Positions 1 through 7,927 of a stretch of DNA of 34,018 nucleotides are shown here, piece by piece. Source of the stretch: CAYRTD01 sp964426915 (lineage in GTDB: Bacteria > Bacteroidota > Bacteroidia > Bacteroidales > GCA-2748055); the NCBI GenBank assembly GCA_964426915.1, contig CAYRTD010000025.1, forward strand, positions 1 to 34,018, written 5' to 3'. The number at the start of each line of letters is the position of its first letter. The stretch's first letter is position 1. Below the pieces are notes generated by a model. The model did no database searches. It had not been told where the DNA came from and was given only the letters and a program-made list of their open reading frames with translations. The translations under genes and the position numbers were made by a program.

Positions 1-2
1 TG

Positions 3-244
3 CTTTCAATTTGTAAGTAACCTAAACTTAAAAAATACTTTTTAGACACCCTCATGTTCGAGATCAAGGCGTGCAACCGCGTGTCGCTGAAGCTTTAGGC
101 GCCTACGCTAAAGCTTCAGCGACAGCGTGCGGAGGCACAAAATTTTAATCCGCAGTATACTAGCGTATATGAGGAATTAAAATTTTTGCAAAAACGCAGA
201 TATCGGACATTATGGACAGACACTAAATAAAAGAGTTACATGTA
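3..244 (+). repeat. Composite hairpin repeat, copy 1
   Basis: Non-coding intergenic repeat. The left outer block (3-45) and right outer block (225-244, reading AAATAAAAGAGTTACATGTA) recur almost unchanged in the copy at 14796-14910. Inside come CTTTTTAGACACCCTC (38-53), GTTCGAGATCAAGGC (56-70), a perfect 16-bp inverted repeat (83-98 with 108-123, loop 99-107), a second long hairpin (139-187) and a 28-bp block (199-226) identical to 23720-23747. It lies just beyond the 3' end of the RCK remnant on the minus strand, so it may also act in transcript ends. Family membership is seen directly; mobility is inferred. Confidence 0.8.
139..187 (+). repeat. Variable-stem hairpin of copy 1
   Basis: An 11-bp A/T stem (AAAATTTTAAT with ATTAAAATTTT) and an inner stem closing on loop TAGC are separated by an internal loop of about 6x6 (CCGCAG against TGAGGA). 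The same architecture with a different outer stem occurs at 23662-23707 and 33896-33947. No T-tract pattern specific to terminators is present beyond the A/T stem itself. Confidence 0.65.
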
Positions 245-270
245 AGAGAGCTTCTATATATCCATAGTTG

Positions 271-630
271 TTAAAAGGCGAACTCTCCGGTTATTATCTT
301 ATTAAGACGTGCAATCTGACTTCTGGTACCTAAAACAAAGAGACGATCATTGGGAGTAATTATAATTTCCGGAAGAGGATTTATGAGATAAGAATTATCT
401 TCTCTTTTTATTCCAATAATATTGGCTCCTGATTCATTTCTTATATCAAGCTCACGAATAGACTTTCCGGCAAAACAGGAAGCCAGATTTTTACAACTTA
501 TTTCTTCAAGTGCAACATTTTCAGAACTTTGGAGCATAATATATTCAAGAAACTCAACTATGTCGGGCTGTGCAACCAGTTTAGCCATCCTTTGTCCTCC
601 GATTTTATCCGGCATGATCACATTCGTGGC
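271..630 (-). pseudogene. C-terminal remnant of an RCK/TrkA-type K+ channel protein
   Basis: The reading frame encodes about 119 residues matching the C-terminal part of a potassium-channel RCK subunit: MPDKIGGQRMAKLVAQP, followed by an RCK_C (TrkA_C)-like domain with RELDIRNESGANIIGI and a final IITPNDRLFVLGT stretch. The membrane pore and the nucleotide-binding RCK_N domain expected upstream are missing. In frame, a TAG stop (631-633) sits directly before the homologous residues A-T-N-V, and the DUF2851 gene ends only 13 bp further up. A GTG codon at 621 could start a short free-standing RCK_C protein, but a 5' deletion is the simpler reading. Same strand as, and last in, the purM-prfA-pyrF-DUF2851 run. 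Confidence 0.7.
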
Positions 631-646
631 CTACCCACCGGTTATT

Positions 647-1930
647 TTATCCTTTCGGTTCTGCATTTAATAAAATTTTATACCCAATCATGCATTCGGC
701 ACAACGATTTTTATCGCAATACCTGGTTTTTAGTTCGATCAAAGCCTGGGAGTAGAATGCATTGCCAGCCTGAATGCCAAATTTATTCCATTTTTTTAAT
801 ATTTCATTACTTTCAGGCGGAAGTTCCTCCATTAATTTCAAAGATAATTGCAAACAGGCTTCCTGGTTCCTGATTTTTCCATACGAAAACAAAAAAGGGA
901 CAATAGCATTTAATATCCATAATTCAAAGGTACTGTCCGAGGGAGTAAATTCCGGTCTCCTCCCTGGTAAGCCGTATAAAAAATGATCAACCCAGTAACT
1001 CTCAAGAGATCCCTTCATATGATCCTTTAACTTTTTTATGGTATTCAGTTCTTTAATTTTGTCGGCAAAAGGAAAACTATTCTTAACAAGGCAAATGAAC
1101 TGGGGTATCCTAACTACAGGAAATGATGGGGGTCTTGCCCTCATAAGTTTCCAGAGATGCTTACCTGGCAATGGTTCCGGAAGATTCATCCTCAAAACAG
1201 AGTACTCCTTTTGAAGTCTCGAATAATAATGATCATCCGTCAGAGTTTCATCGAGAAAACCGGCCTGCCCGAAAAATGCTGCATTAAGTGCCAGTGGATT
1301 TTTCCGGTATTTGTAAATAAACTTTAAAGGAACCGCCCGGGCAAGCAATACGAAAAGATCGGCATTCTGTTTAGATCCGAATGCCCCTGCCAGAAGCCGG
1401 TAAAGCACCTCTTCCCAGTCATATTCGCAGCTTTTCAGGTCTGAACTTATACTTTCAACCCTTCGTTCCAGTCTTGTAATTCCCAGTTTCCCGATCCAGT
1501 CCTCATAAAAAATCTTTTCTGAGCTCCCAAAGAAGGTATAGCATTCGGGATTTTCTTTTTTTGTTGTCAGGCTTTTATATTTTTCGATCAAACGGGGATG
1601 AAAAGCAAGCCGTGCGTATGGGATCTCTTCGCCATTCTTTCTGTAAACAGAAATGTCGGATTCATACACCAGGTGAAGGATAATATTGTCATAGTCAGGA
1701 TCGGTTTCATGCTTATGCAGAAACCAGTCCGAAGCCTTAACGTGAATCTCAACATTACCAGCCCAGAGAGTATCACCTATCCTGATCCTGGCATTAAAAA
1801 AATCAGGGCCCGAACTTTTATTATGCCTTCCGATATCTATAACCTCAATCCTGCAGTCACGATAATACAGGTATTCTGTATCAAAAAGATTATATTTCCA
1901 GATGAAATGAAGGAATTCTTCTTTGATCAT
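647..1930 (-). CDS. DUF2851 family protein
   Basis: A 427-residue protein of a Bacteroidota-typical family of unknown function. The N-terminal half carries the family signature around residues 50-90: GPDFFNARIRIGD, then GNVEIHVKASDW and a D-x-x-YDNIILH stretch, rich in His/Asp and possibly metal binding (inference). The C-terminal end has CDKNRCAECMIG, a cysteine cluster that could bind a metal. No signal peptide or membrane segment is visible, so it is probably cytoplasmic. It follows pyrF on the same strand after about 60 bp and likely belongs to that transcription unit. Length is normal and there is no sign of damage. Function is not known. Confidence 0.85.
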   Translation of the reverse strand: MIKEEFLHFIWKYNLFDTEYLYYRDCRIEVIDIGRHNKSSGPDFFNARIRIGDTLWAGNVEIHVKASDWFLHKHETDPDYDNIILHLVYESDISVYRKNGEEIPYARLAFHPRLIEKYKSLTTKKENPECYTFFGSSEKIFYEDWIGKLGITRLERRVESISSDLKSCEYDWEEVLYRLLAGAFGSKQNADLFVLLARAVPLKFIYKYRKNPLALNAAFFGQAGFLDETLTDDHYYSRLQKEYSVLRMNLPEPLPGKHLWKLMRARPPSFPVVRIPQFICLVKNSFPFADKIKELNTIKKLKDHMKGSLESYWVDHFLYGLPGRRPEFTPSDSTFELWILNAIVPFLFSYGKIRNQEACLQLSLKLMEELPPESNEILKKWNKFGIQAGNAFYSQALIELKTRYCDKNRCAECMIGYKILLNAEPKG

Positions 1931-1992
1931 GTTTTTTCATTAATGGTTCTACCCTTTAATGTCAAAAAGATCAAAAAATCAGCTACGGATAA

Positions 1993-2826
1993 TCAGATTA
2001 TTTTCTGTTTTTTCAGATAAACAGACATTTCATCCCTTATTTCAATAGCTTTTTCTCTTGCAGCTTCATCGAATTTTTCGGTTATATCGGCGTATATTAT
2101 TGATCGACTTGAATTGACAATAAGCCCGCACTCTTTGTTCATTCCGTTTTTGGAAATTTCTTTCAGGCTACCTCCCTGAGCTCCTACGCCGGGAACAAGC
2201 AGAAAATTATCAGGTACGAGTTTTCTTACTTTTCTGATCCATTCCGCCTGTGTGGCACCGATCACAAACATGAGGTTATCTTTGGTACCCCAACCGGAGG
2301 CGGTTTTTAAAACCTCTTCAAACAAAAATGCATCATCGCTGGCTAACTTTTTCAACTGAAAATCCTCCGCACCCGCATTGGAGGTAAGTCCCAGGAGAAT
2401 CACCCATTTTTCAGGATACTGAAGAAAAGGAAGGACGCTGTCTCTCCCCATGTAAGGCGCTACTGTAACAGCGTCGAAATCAATGTGATGAAAAAAAGCG
2501 GTTGCATACATTTTGGATGTGTTCCCGATATCTCCTCTTTTGGCATCAGCAATAATGAAAATTTCAGGATGTTGGGTCCGGATATAATTGACGGTCATTT
2601 CAAGACTCATCCAGCCTGCTGTTCCCAGACTTTCATAGAAAGCCAGATTGGGTTTGTAGGCGATTGTAAGATCGGCAGTGGCTTTAATGATTTTTTTGTT
2701 GAATTCGAAAATCGGGTATTCTTCATCCAGAAGGCACTTTGGGATACGATTATAATCGGTGTCAAGCCCGATACACAGATAACTTTCTTTCTCCCGGATC
2801 TGGTTAAACAACTGTCTTGAATTCAC
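1993..2826 (-). CDS. pyrF: Orotidine 5'-phosphate decarboxylase (long, type 2)
   Basis: Decarboxylates OMP to UMP, the last step of de novo pyrimidine synthesis, in the cytoplasm. The catalytic Lys/Asp signature DAKRGDIGNT is at residues 94-103, preceded by a TIM-barrel N-terminus with SYLCIGLDTD and followed by PGVGAQGG, the phosphate-binding region. The length (277 residues) and sequence fit the longer type 2 family. The frame stays open upstream to a TTG at 2892, but homologues normally begin at N-S-R-Q-L-F, so I place the start at GTG 2826 (about 80 nt after prfA). It lies between prfA and a DUF2851 gene on the same strand, an order commonly seen in Bacteroidota. Confidence 0.9.
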   Translation of the reverse strand: MNSRQLFNQIREKESYLCIGLDTDYNRIPKCLLDEEYPIFEFNKKIIKATADLTIAYKPNLAFYESLGTAGWMSLEMTVNYIRTQHPEIFIIADAKRGDIGNTSKMYATAFFHHIDFDAVTVAPYMGRDSVLPFLQYPEKWVILLGLTSNAGAEDFQLKKLASDDAFLFEEVLKTASGWGTKDNLMFVIGATQAEWIRKVRKLVPDNFLLVPGVGAQGGSLKEISKNGMNKECGLIVNSSRSIIYADITEKFDEAAREKAIEIRDEMSVYLKKQKII

Positions 2827-2907
2827 AGAAATGTATTTTAAAATGTCAGAATATTTATAGATTTTGAATTCCCTTAGGGGAAAAAACAGCAAAAAAGCTA
2901 TTTCTTT

Positions 2908-3993
2908 TTATTCAATTCCACTTTCCTTTAACCTCTCTGTATTTTCTTCCACCTTTAACTTTTCAATTATTTCCTCAATATCCCCGTTTAAGATTCCCTG
3001 CAAGTTATAAAGAGTAAGATTTATCCTGTGGTCTGTTACCCTGCCCTGTGAATAATTATAGGTACGAATCTTGGCAGAACGATCCCCGGAAGATACCATC
3101 GTTTTTCTCTTGGATGCAACTGCGGCCATTCTCTTCTGATATTCAATATTATAGATCCTGGTGCGCAGTTCCTTCATTGCTTTATCAAGATTCTTGAGTT
3201 GGGATTTTTCGTCCTGACAGGTTACAACAATTCCGGTAGGAATATGGGTAAGTCTGATCGCGGAATAGGTGGTATTCACCGATTGTCCGCCAGGTCCTGA
3301 AGAACAATAAGTATCTTTACGTATATCATTATCTTTCAGTTCTACCTCGAAATCCTCGGCTTCAGGAAGCACCGCCACGGTGGCTGCTGAAGTGTGAACA
3401 CGCCCCTGGGTTTCTGTCTGGGGAACTCTCTGGACACGATGAACACCCGATTCATATTTCATTGTGCCGTACACACTTTCACCCTTAACATTCATTATGA
3501 GTTCTTTATATCCGCCTACCGTACCCTCTGTGGAGCTGGTAACCTCAAACTTCCATTTTTTAGTCTCAAAATACTTGCTATACATTCTGAAAAGATCACC
3601 TGCGAAAATACTGGCTTCATCTCCTCCTGTTCCCGCACGAATTTCAACTACAGCATCTTTCTCATCTTCAGGATCTTTCGGAAGAAGAAGCAGTTTAATC
3701 CGGTCTTCGAGAGGTTTAATCTTCGCATTTAGATCCTCCAGCTCTGTCTTGGCCATTTCCCTCATTTCTTCATCCTTCTCGGTAGAAAGAATTTCTTTGG
3801 CAGAATCTATATTGCTGAGTATATTTTTATAGTTCTCATAACTTTCAATAATGGGTTCCAGGTTTTTGTATTCCTTATTCAGTCTGACATAACGCTCCAT
3901 ATCAGAAATAATCTCCGGATTGGTAATCAGTTCGCCCACTTCATCAAACCTGGTTCTTACTCCTTCTAGCTTTTCTAAAATTAAATTTGCCAT
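2908..3993 (-). CDS. prfA: Peptide chain release factor 1
   Basis: Terminates translation at UAA and UAG by entering the ribosomal A site and triggering peptidyl-tRNA hydrolysis. The universal GGQ motif is at residues 235-237 (SSGPGGQSVN), whose Gln is the usual PrmC methylation site. The stop-codon recognition tripeptide is P-Q-T at 191-193 (the P-x-T form of RF1, not the SPF of RF2). The N-terminal half is the coiled-coil domain 1 and the region before GGQ reads AGTGGDEASIFAGDL, typical of the family. Length 361 is normal. It starts with ATG at 3993, just downstream of an exact -7 element (4023-4030), and sits between purM and pyrF. Confidence 0.96.
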   Translation of the reverse strand: MANLILEKLEGVRTRFDEVGELITNPEIISDMERYVRLNKEYKNLEPIIESYENYKNILSNIDSAKEILSTEKDEEMREMAKTELEDLNAKIKPLEDRIKLLLLPKDPEDEKDAVVEIRAGTGGDEASIFAGDLFRMYSKYFETKKWKFEVTSSTEGTVGGYKELIMNVKGESVYGTMKYESGVHRVQRVPQTETQGRVHTSAATVAVLPEAEDFEVELKDNDIRKDTYCSSGPGGQSVNTTYSAIRLTHIPTGIVVTCQDEKSQLKNLDKAMKELRTRIYNIEYQKRMAAVASKRKTMVSSGDRSAKIRTYNYSQGRVTDHRINLTLYNLQGILNGDIEEIIEKLKVEENTERLKESGIE

Positions 3994-4022
3994 TATATTT
4001 TAATCGTATTTTTCTACCTGTA

Positions 4023-4030
4023 CAAATGTA
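4023..4030 (-). promoter_or_regulatory. Putative -7 promoter element of prfA
   Basis: On the minus strand this reads TACATTTG, an exact match to the Bacteroidota -7 consensus TAnnTTTG, 29 nt before the prfA ATG. I see no clear TTG -33 box at the expected distance, so the site is tentative. It implies prfA-pyrF can be transcribed apart from purM. Confidence 0.4.
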
Positions 4031-4051
4031 AGAATTTAATATTGCTCCCGA

Positions 4052-5215
4052 TTAATACCTGAACTTTCCCTTTTCCGACTTTATTGTCAGCGATTTTCCT
4101 TCACTACTTTCACATCTTCCAATTTGTTTTGCATCGATATTAAAAGATCCGGAAATTTCAATGATCCGGTCAGCAATGGATTCAGGAACGTACAATTCCA
4201 TTCGGTGGCCCATATTAAAAACCTGGTACATTTCTTTCCAGTCTGTTCCGGACTGTTCCTGTATCAAATTGAATAAGGGTGGAACCGGGAAAAGTTTGTC
4301 CTTTATAATATGAAGGTTATCAACAAAATGCAAAACCTTTGTCTGAGCGCCTCCCGAACAATGGATCATTCCGTGAATGGATTCCCTGAATTCTTCAAGA
4401 ATTTTTTTAATCACAGGTGCATATGTTCTTGTTGGGGATAATACAAGCCTTCCTGCATCAAGCTTCTCATTTCCCACTTTATCGGTAAGATTCAGCTTAC
4501 CGGAATAAACGAGCTCCCCGGGGATGCTTTCATCATAAGTTTCAGGATATTTTTCAGCAAGATATTTTGAAAAAACATCATGCCTGGCCGATGTCAGCCC
4601 ATTACTGCCTATTCCGCTATTATATTCATTTTCATAATTAGCCTGACCAAAGGATGAAAGACCGACAATAACATCACCCGGATCGATACGGTTCTCAATT
4701 ATATCCGTTCTTTTCGCCCTAGCTGTAACAGTTGAATCCACAATGACCGTTCTCACCAGATCGCCCACATCCGCAGTTTCACCACCTGTGAGGTGAATAT
4801 TGATTCCTTCATCTGACATTTTCTCCGTGAATTCCTGAGTACCCTTGATAATTTCAGCAATTACTTCTCCAGGGATTTTATTCTTATTCCTTCCGATAGT
4901 AGAGGAAAGAAGTATATCATCGGTAATCCCTACGCAAAGTAAATCGTCAAGATTCATCACAATGGCATCCTGTGCGATTCCCTTCCATACAGAAATATCC
5001 CCGGTTTCTTTCCAATAAGCATAAGCAAGAGAAGATTTTGTACCGGCTCCGTCGGCGTGCATTACCAAACAATAGTCGCCGTCTTTACCGGCAAAATCAG
5101 GAATTATTTTACAAAAAGCATTGGGATACAAACCTTTATCAAGATTACTGATTGCCTTATGAACGTCTTCTTTTTGAGCAGAAACTCCTCTTTGCTGGTA
5201 ACGGGATGGGGACAT
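4052..5215 (-). CDS. purM: Phosphoribosylformylglycinamidine cyclo-ligase (AIR synthetase)
   Basis: Makes 5-aminoimidazole ribonucleotide from FGAM using ATP in purine synthesis. The N-terminus MSPSRYQQRGVSAQKEDVH is typical of the Bacteroidota form. The ATP/phosphate-binding motifs follow: MHADGAGTKSSLA (about residue 52), QDAIVMNLDDLLCVG, and HLTGGETADVGD. The C-terminal lid contains MIHCSGGAQTKVLHF and FNMGHRMELY. Length is 387 residues, a little longer than the E. coli enzyme but usual for this phylum. An ATG two codons upstream (5221) is equally possible. Upstream on the minus strand a TTG followed 19 nt later by TATTTTTA could be its promoter. Confidence 0.92.
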   Translation of the reverse strand: MSPSRYQQRGVSAQKEDVHKAISNLDKGLYPNAFCKIIPDFAGKDGDYCLVMHADGAGTKSSLAYAYWKETGDISVWKGIAQDAIVMNLDDLLCVGITDDILLSSTIGRNKNKIPGEVIAEIIKGTQEFTEKMSDEGINIHLTGGETADVGDLVRTVIVDSTVTARAKRTDIIENRIDPGDVIVGLSSFGQANYENEYNSGIGSNGLTSARHDVFSKYLAEKYPETYDESIPGELVYSGKLNLTDKVGNEKLDAGRLVLSPTRTYAPVIKKILEEFRESIHGMIHCSGGAQTKVLHFVDNLHIIKDKLFPVPPLFNLIQEQSGTDWKEMYQVFNMGHRMELYVPESIADRIIEISGSFNIDAKQIGRCESSEGKSLTIKSEKGKFRY

Positions 5216-5337
5216 GGTCAATTTTTTTGTAAAAATACCACATTTATATAAAATAACAAGGTTCCTGGGAGGCCTGCTTTTGAGTGAGTGTTCAGAACCT
5301 GGATGTGGTGCAATCCGGTTTTACTGAATGAGTAACC

Positions 5338-5685
5338 GAGTGATAACGAGCTTTGCAAATGCACGCTGTCGCTGAAGCTTTCCGCGAGCGTAGAAGCTAC
5401 TCTGCGCTGCGCCTTCAGGCAAGCTTCATGCGAACGCGGTCACGCCTGTCCACGGTACTCCGGGAAATACCGCTTAAATCCATGATAATGAGATTGAGGG
5501 TGTTTAAAAAGATTATTACGCTTTTAGACACCCTCCGTAAGGTATAAATTTATGAGATCCCTCGGCCTAGCTCGGGATCAGTTCGACTAAATGATTTTGA
5601 AAACCCAAAATCATAGTCTCACTGACATTCTGTTCCGATAGCTATCGGAACAGACACCCGACTCTATTGACAGGCACTAAATAAA
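5338..5685. repeat. Composite hairpin repeat, copy 2 (two inverted halves)
   Basis: Fills the gap between purM and the PorE-like gene. The first 55 bp (5338-5392) match 33964-34018 with three mismatches and lead into an expanded array of GAAGCTT-centred palindromes to about 5450. An inverted repeat (GAGGGTGTTTAAAAAG at 5496-5511 with CTTTTAGACACCCTC at 5521-5535) marks where two elements lie back to back. The second half contains a hairpin (ATGATTTTG 5591-5599 with CAAAATCAT 5606-5614), a 22-bp palindrome, and a 28-bp end block (5652-5679) that matches 23570-23597 in inverse orientation at 26 of 28 bases. A long reading frame through it (5353-5547) is treated as incidental. Confidence 0.75.
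5631..5652. repeat. Perfect 22-bp palindrome
   Basis: Perfect self-complementary sequence with half-site TGTTCCGATAG, inside repeat copy 2. As a palindrome without a spacer it could be a protein-binding site or the tip of a cruciform; its place in the repeat suggests it is another exchangeable hairpin module. Confidence 0.7.
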
Positions 5686-5687
5686 GT

Positions 5688-7670
5688 CTATTCTTTAGGA
5701 ATATAATCCGTCTTCAAAACTTTGAATTCTGTTCTCCTGTTAACCTGGTGAGCTTGTTCCTGCTGGTCTTCAGGAAGTGATTCAATATATTCTTCGGTAA
5801 GTTCCTGTCCTGTTTCGAGGAAAGAATATTGTTCAGCAATTTTTTCATCAACGACTTTTGGTTCGGTTTCTCCATATCCCTTAGCCTCAAGTCTATCAGC
5901 AGAAATTCCGCGTGAGATCAGATAATCAACGACCGATTGGGCCCTCCTTTGAGAAAGGATATTGTTATCCTCTTCAGTTCCCCTTGAATCGGTATGTGAT
6001 CTGAGCTCAATGGTAATGTTTGGATTATCATTCAGGGTTTCCACAAGATTATCAAGCGACACCATGGATTCCGGTCTCAGGTCCCAGCGTGCAAAATCGT
6101 AAAAAATATTGTCTATCTCAATAACCTGGTCGACAGGTGCAAGATAAATTGTTGTCTGAAAATCAGTGGATTTTTCCCTCCCTTTTGTGGTTTCTCTTTC
6201 TTTTCCGTTCAAATAATCTTCCCGTGAAGCGATAAAAATATAATCGGTATTGGGTTTCAGCATAAAGCGAAATCCCCCGTTTTGATTGGTTTCCGTTTCA
6301 ATGGTGATTCCGTCGCTTCCAACTGATTTTACAGTTGCCTCAGAAATTACCTGATCAGTTTTTTCATCTTTCACTACACCTGAAATGTTAAATTTAAGGG
6401 GTGGTAAATAGAAGGAATATATTTCATCATTTCCTCTTCCTTTTCTGCTGCTGGAAAAAAATCCACGTTCTGATTCATTCTCAAAGGTGATCCCAAAATC
6501 ATCCTGAGAAGAATTTACAGGAGCTCTCATATTCTCAACCTTCCATCTGCCGCTCTCTTCCTTTGTGGCTTTGTAGATATCCAGTCCGCCCAGCCCAATG
6601 TGGCTGTCAGAGCTGAAATAAAGGGTCCCGTCGGCATGTACATAAGGAAACATTTCATTTCCCGGGGTATTGATATCCTGACCCAGATTCTGAGGTTCGC
6701 TCCAGTCATCTCCTTCATTTGCCCTGGTTACTTTCCAAATATCTTTTCCTCCAATAGATCCGCTCATGTCGGATACAAAATACAGGGTCTGATTATCGGG
6801 CGAAATGGCGGGATGAGCAACAATTATGCTGTCCGTCAGTATCGGCAATTTATTTGGTTCACTCCATTCCATGCCTGTTCTTCTTGAAGAATAGATCTGA
6901 CATCCCAGCTGTTCATTTTTGCCTCTCGGGCAGCGTGTAAAATATAAGGTAGTGAAATCATGCGATATATTTGGCGTACCATCATCGGCTTCGGTACTGA
7001 ATTCTTCACTCATTGGGACAGGGGTACTCCATTTCCCTTTTCTGTCCTGGCGGCTAACGAAAATATCCGAAAAATTTTCGCCGGTTGCACCGTGGGCATC
7101 CTTGCCTGTTGCGTCATCACGGGTAGAGGTAAAAAGCACGGTTGAATAATCATCCTGCGCGAAGGCAGGACTGAAATCCCGTTCCCGGGAGTTAAAATAC
7201 CGCATCATATCAACTTCATAACCTACCGGATTTTCGATCCATTCAGCGGCGAGTTGACAGGAACGGATCCCGGTTTCCGCCCGTGGGTCTTCCGGCACCA
7301 GTTCTTTATATTTCTTAAACTGCTCTGAAGCTTCTTCATAATTTTCATTCATCATGAGCATTTCGGCGTAACGGAGGAAAATCTCAGGATCCTGAAAATT
7401 AAGATTAATAGCCTTCCTGTACCATACCTCAGCTTTACGTGTCTCTCTTAATATACGGTAACATTCTGCAATCTTAAATACAATTTCTCCTCGCCGGTTT
7501 CTGTCTTTTATTTTATTATAGGCTGTTTTATACAGATCTATCGCCTCGAAATATTCTCCGGCTTCATAGGCTGCATTTGCCTTACTGTCTTTCGATTTTT
7601 TCTGGGAATAGGCCTCTCCTGTTGATAATAGCATAAAAAATACCAATAAAAATCTGGAGATATTTTTCAT
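5688..7670 (-). CDS. PorE-like T9SS OmpA-family protein (TPR, beta-propeller, CarboxypepD_reg, OmpA)
   Basis: Predicted periplasmic/outer-membrane peptidoglycan-binding protein of 660 residues. Order of parts: signal peptide (about 1-20, hydrophobic LLVFFMLLST), TPR-like helices (AAYEAGEYFEAIDLY onward, about 35-140), PD40/WD40-like propeller repeats with Y-F-S-S/FTSTRDD blades (about 160-420), a carboxypeptidase regulatory-like fold (FNISGVVKDEKTDQ, about 430-510) and an OmpA C-terminal domain (about 519-660, with FYDFARWDLRPES and HTDSRG). This is the domain order described for PorE of the type IX secretion system, so a T9SS role is inferred. Start: ATG 7670 gives a clean signal peptide; an in-frame upstream codon at 7739 adds 23 unlikely residues. 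A T9SS sorting-domain remnant lies at 10.6 kb. Confidence 0.85.
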   Translation of the reverse strand: MKNISRFLLVFFMLLSTGEAYSQKKSKDSKANAAYEAGEYFEAIDLYKTAYNKIKDRNRRGEIVFKIAECYRILRETRKAEVWYRKAINLNFQDPEIFLRYAEMLMMNENYEEASEQFKKYKELVPEDPRAETGIRSCQLAAEWIENPVGYEVDMMRYFNSRERDFSPAFAQDDYSTVLFTSTRDDATGKDAHGATGENFSDIFVSRQDRKGKWSTPVPMSEEFSTEADDGTPNISHDFTTLYFTRCPRGKNEQLGCQIYSSRRTGMEWSEPNKLPILTDSIIVAHPAISPDNQTLYFVSDMSGSIGGKDIWKVTRANEGDDWSEPQNLGQDINTPGNEMFPYVHADGTLYFSSDSHIGLGGLDIYKATKEESGRWKVENMRAPVNSSQDDFGITFENESERGFFSSSRKGRGNDEIYSFYLPPLKFNISGVVKDEKTDQVISEATVKSVGSDGITIETETNQNGGFRFMLKPNTDYIFIASREDYLNGKERETTKGREKSTDFQTTIYLAPVDQVIEIDNIFYDFARWDLRPESMVSLDNLVETLNDNPNITIELRSHTDSRGTEEDNNILSQRRAQSVVDYLISRGISADRLEAKGYGETEPKVVDEKIAEQYSFLETGQELTEEYIESLPEDQQEQAHQVNRRTEFKVLKTDYIPKE

Positions 7671-7882
7671 ATTAAAAAAATATAGTTTATATGGCAGAAC
7701 CGGAACTGATATATCCCGTGAGATTTCGTTCATCTTCATCCTTGACAGTTATTATTCACAATTTTGTAAATTTAAGTGTTTTTTTACGATTGCAAAAAAA
7801 TACTTTTTTGTTGAATATTAACGGTAAGACTGTGTAAATGTTGTGGGTGGAAGAGGTTTTTGATATTAACAGGAAATGTGCA

Positions 7883-7910
7883 GTAGAGAGGTACGGCCCT
7901 ACGTCTCTAC
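7883..7910. repeat. 28-bp GTAGAGA hairpin repeat
   Basis: Starts GTAGAGAGGTACGG and ends CCTACGTCTCTAC, so the outer 7 bp pair perfectly with partial pairing inward. It resembles the dispersed GTAGAGACG...CGTCTCTAC palindromes known from several bacterial phyla including Bacteroidota (from memory). It is unrelated in sequence to the larger composite repeats. Sits just past the 3' end of glnN; the rest of the 7671-7927 gap shows nothing recognisable. Confidence 0.6.
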
Positions 7911-7927
7911 AAGGCACAATTATTAAT

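Noticed and set aside
1598..2020. Plus-strand 140-codon frame opposite DUF2851 and pyrF
   Set aside because: Antisense shadow of a conserved gene; peptide composition is not protein-like.
2827..2892. 22-residue N-terminal extension of PyrF from TTG
   Set aside because: Homologues start at the N-S-R-Q-L-F segment, where a GTG is available.
5353..5547. 64-codon frame across repeat copy 2
   Set aside because: It runs through palindromic repeat modules and their inverted junction; no promoter or domain supports it as a gene.
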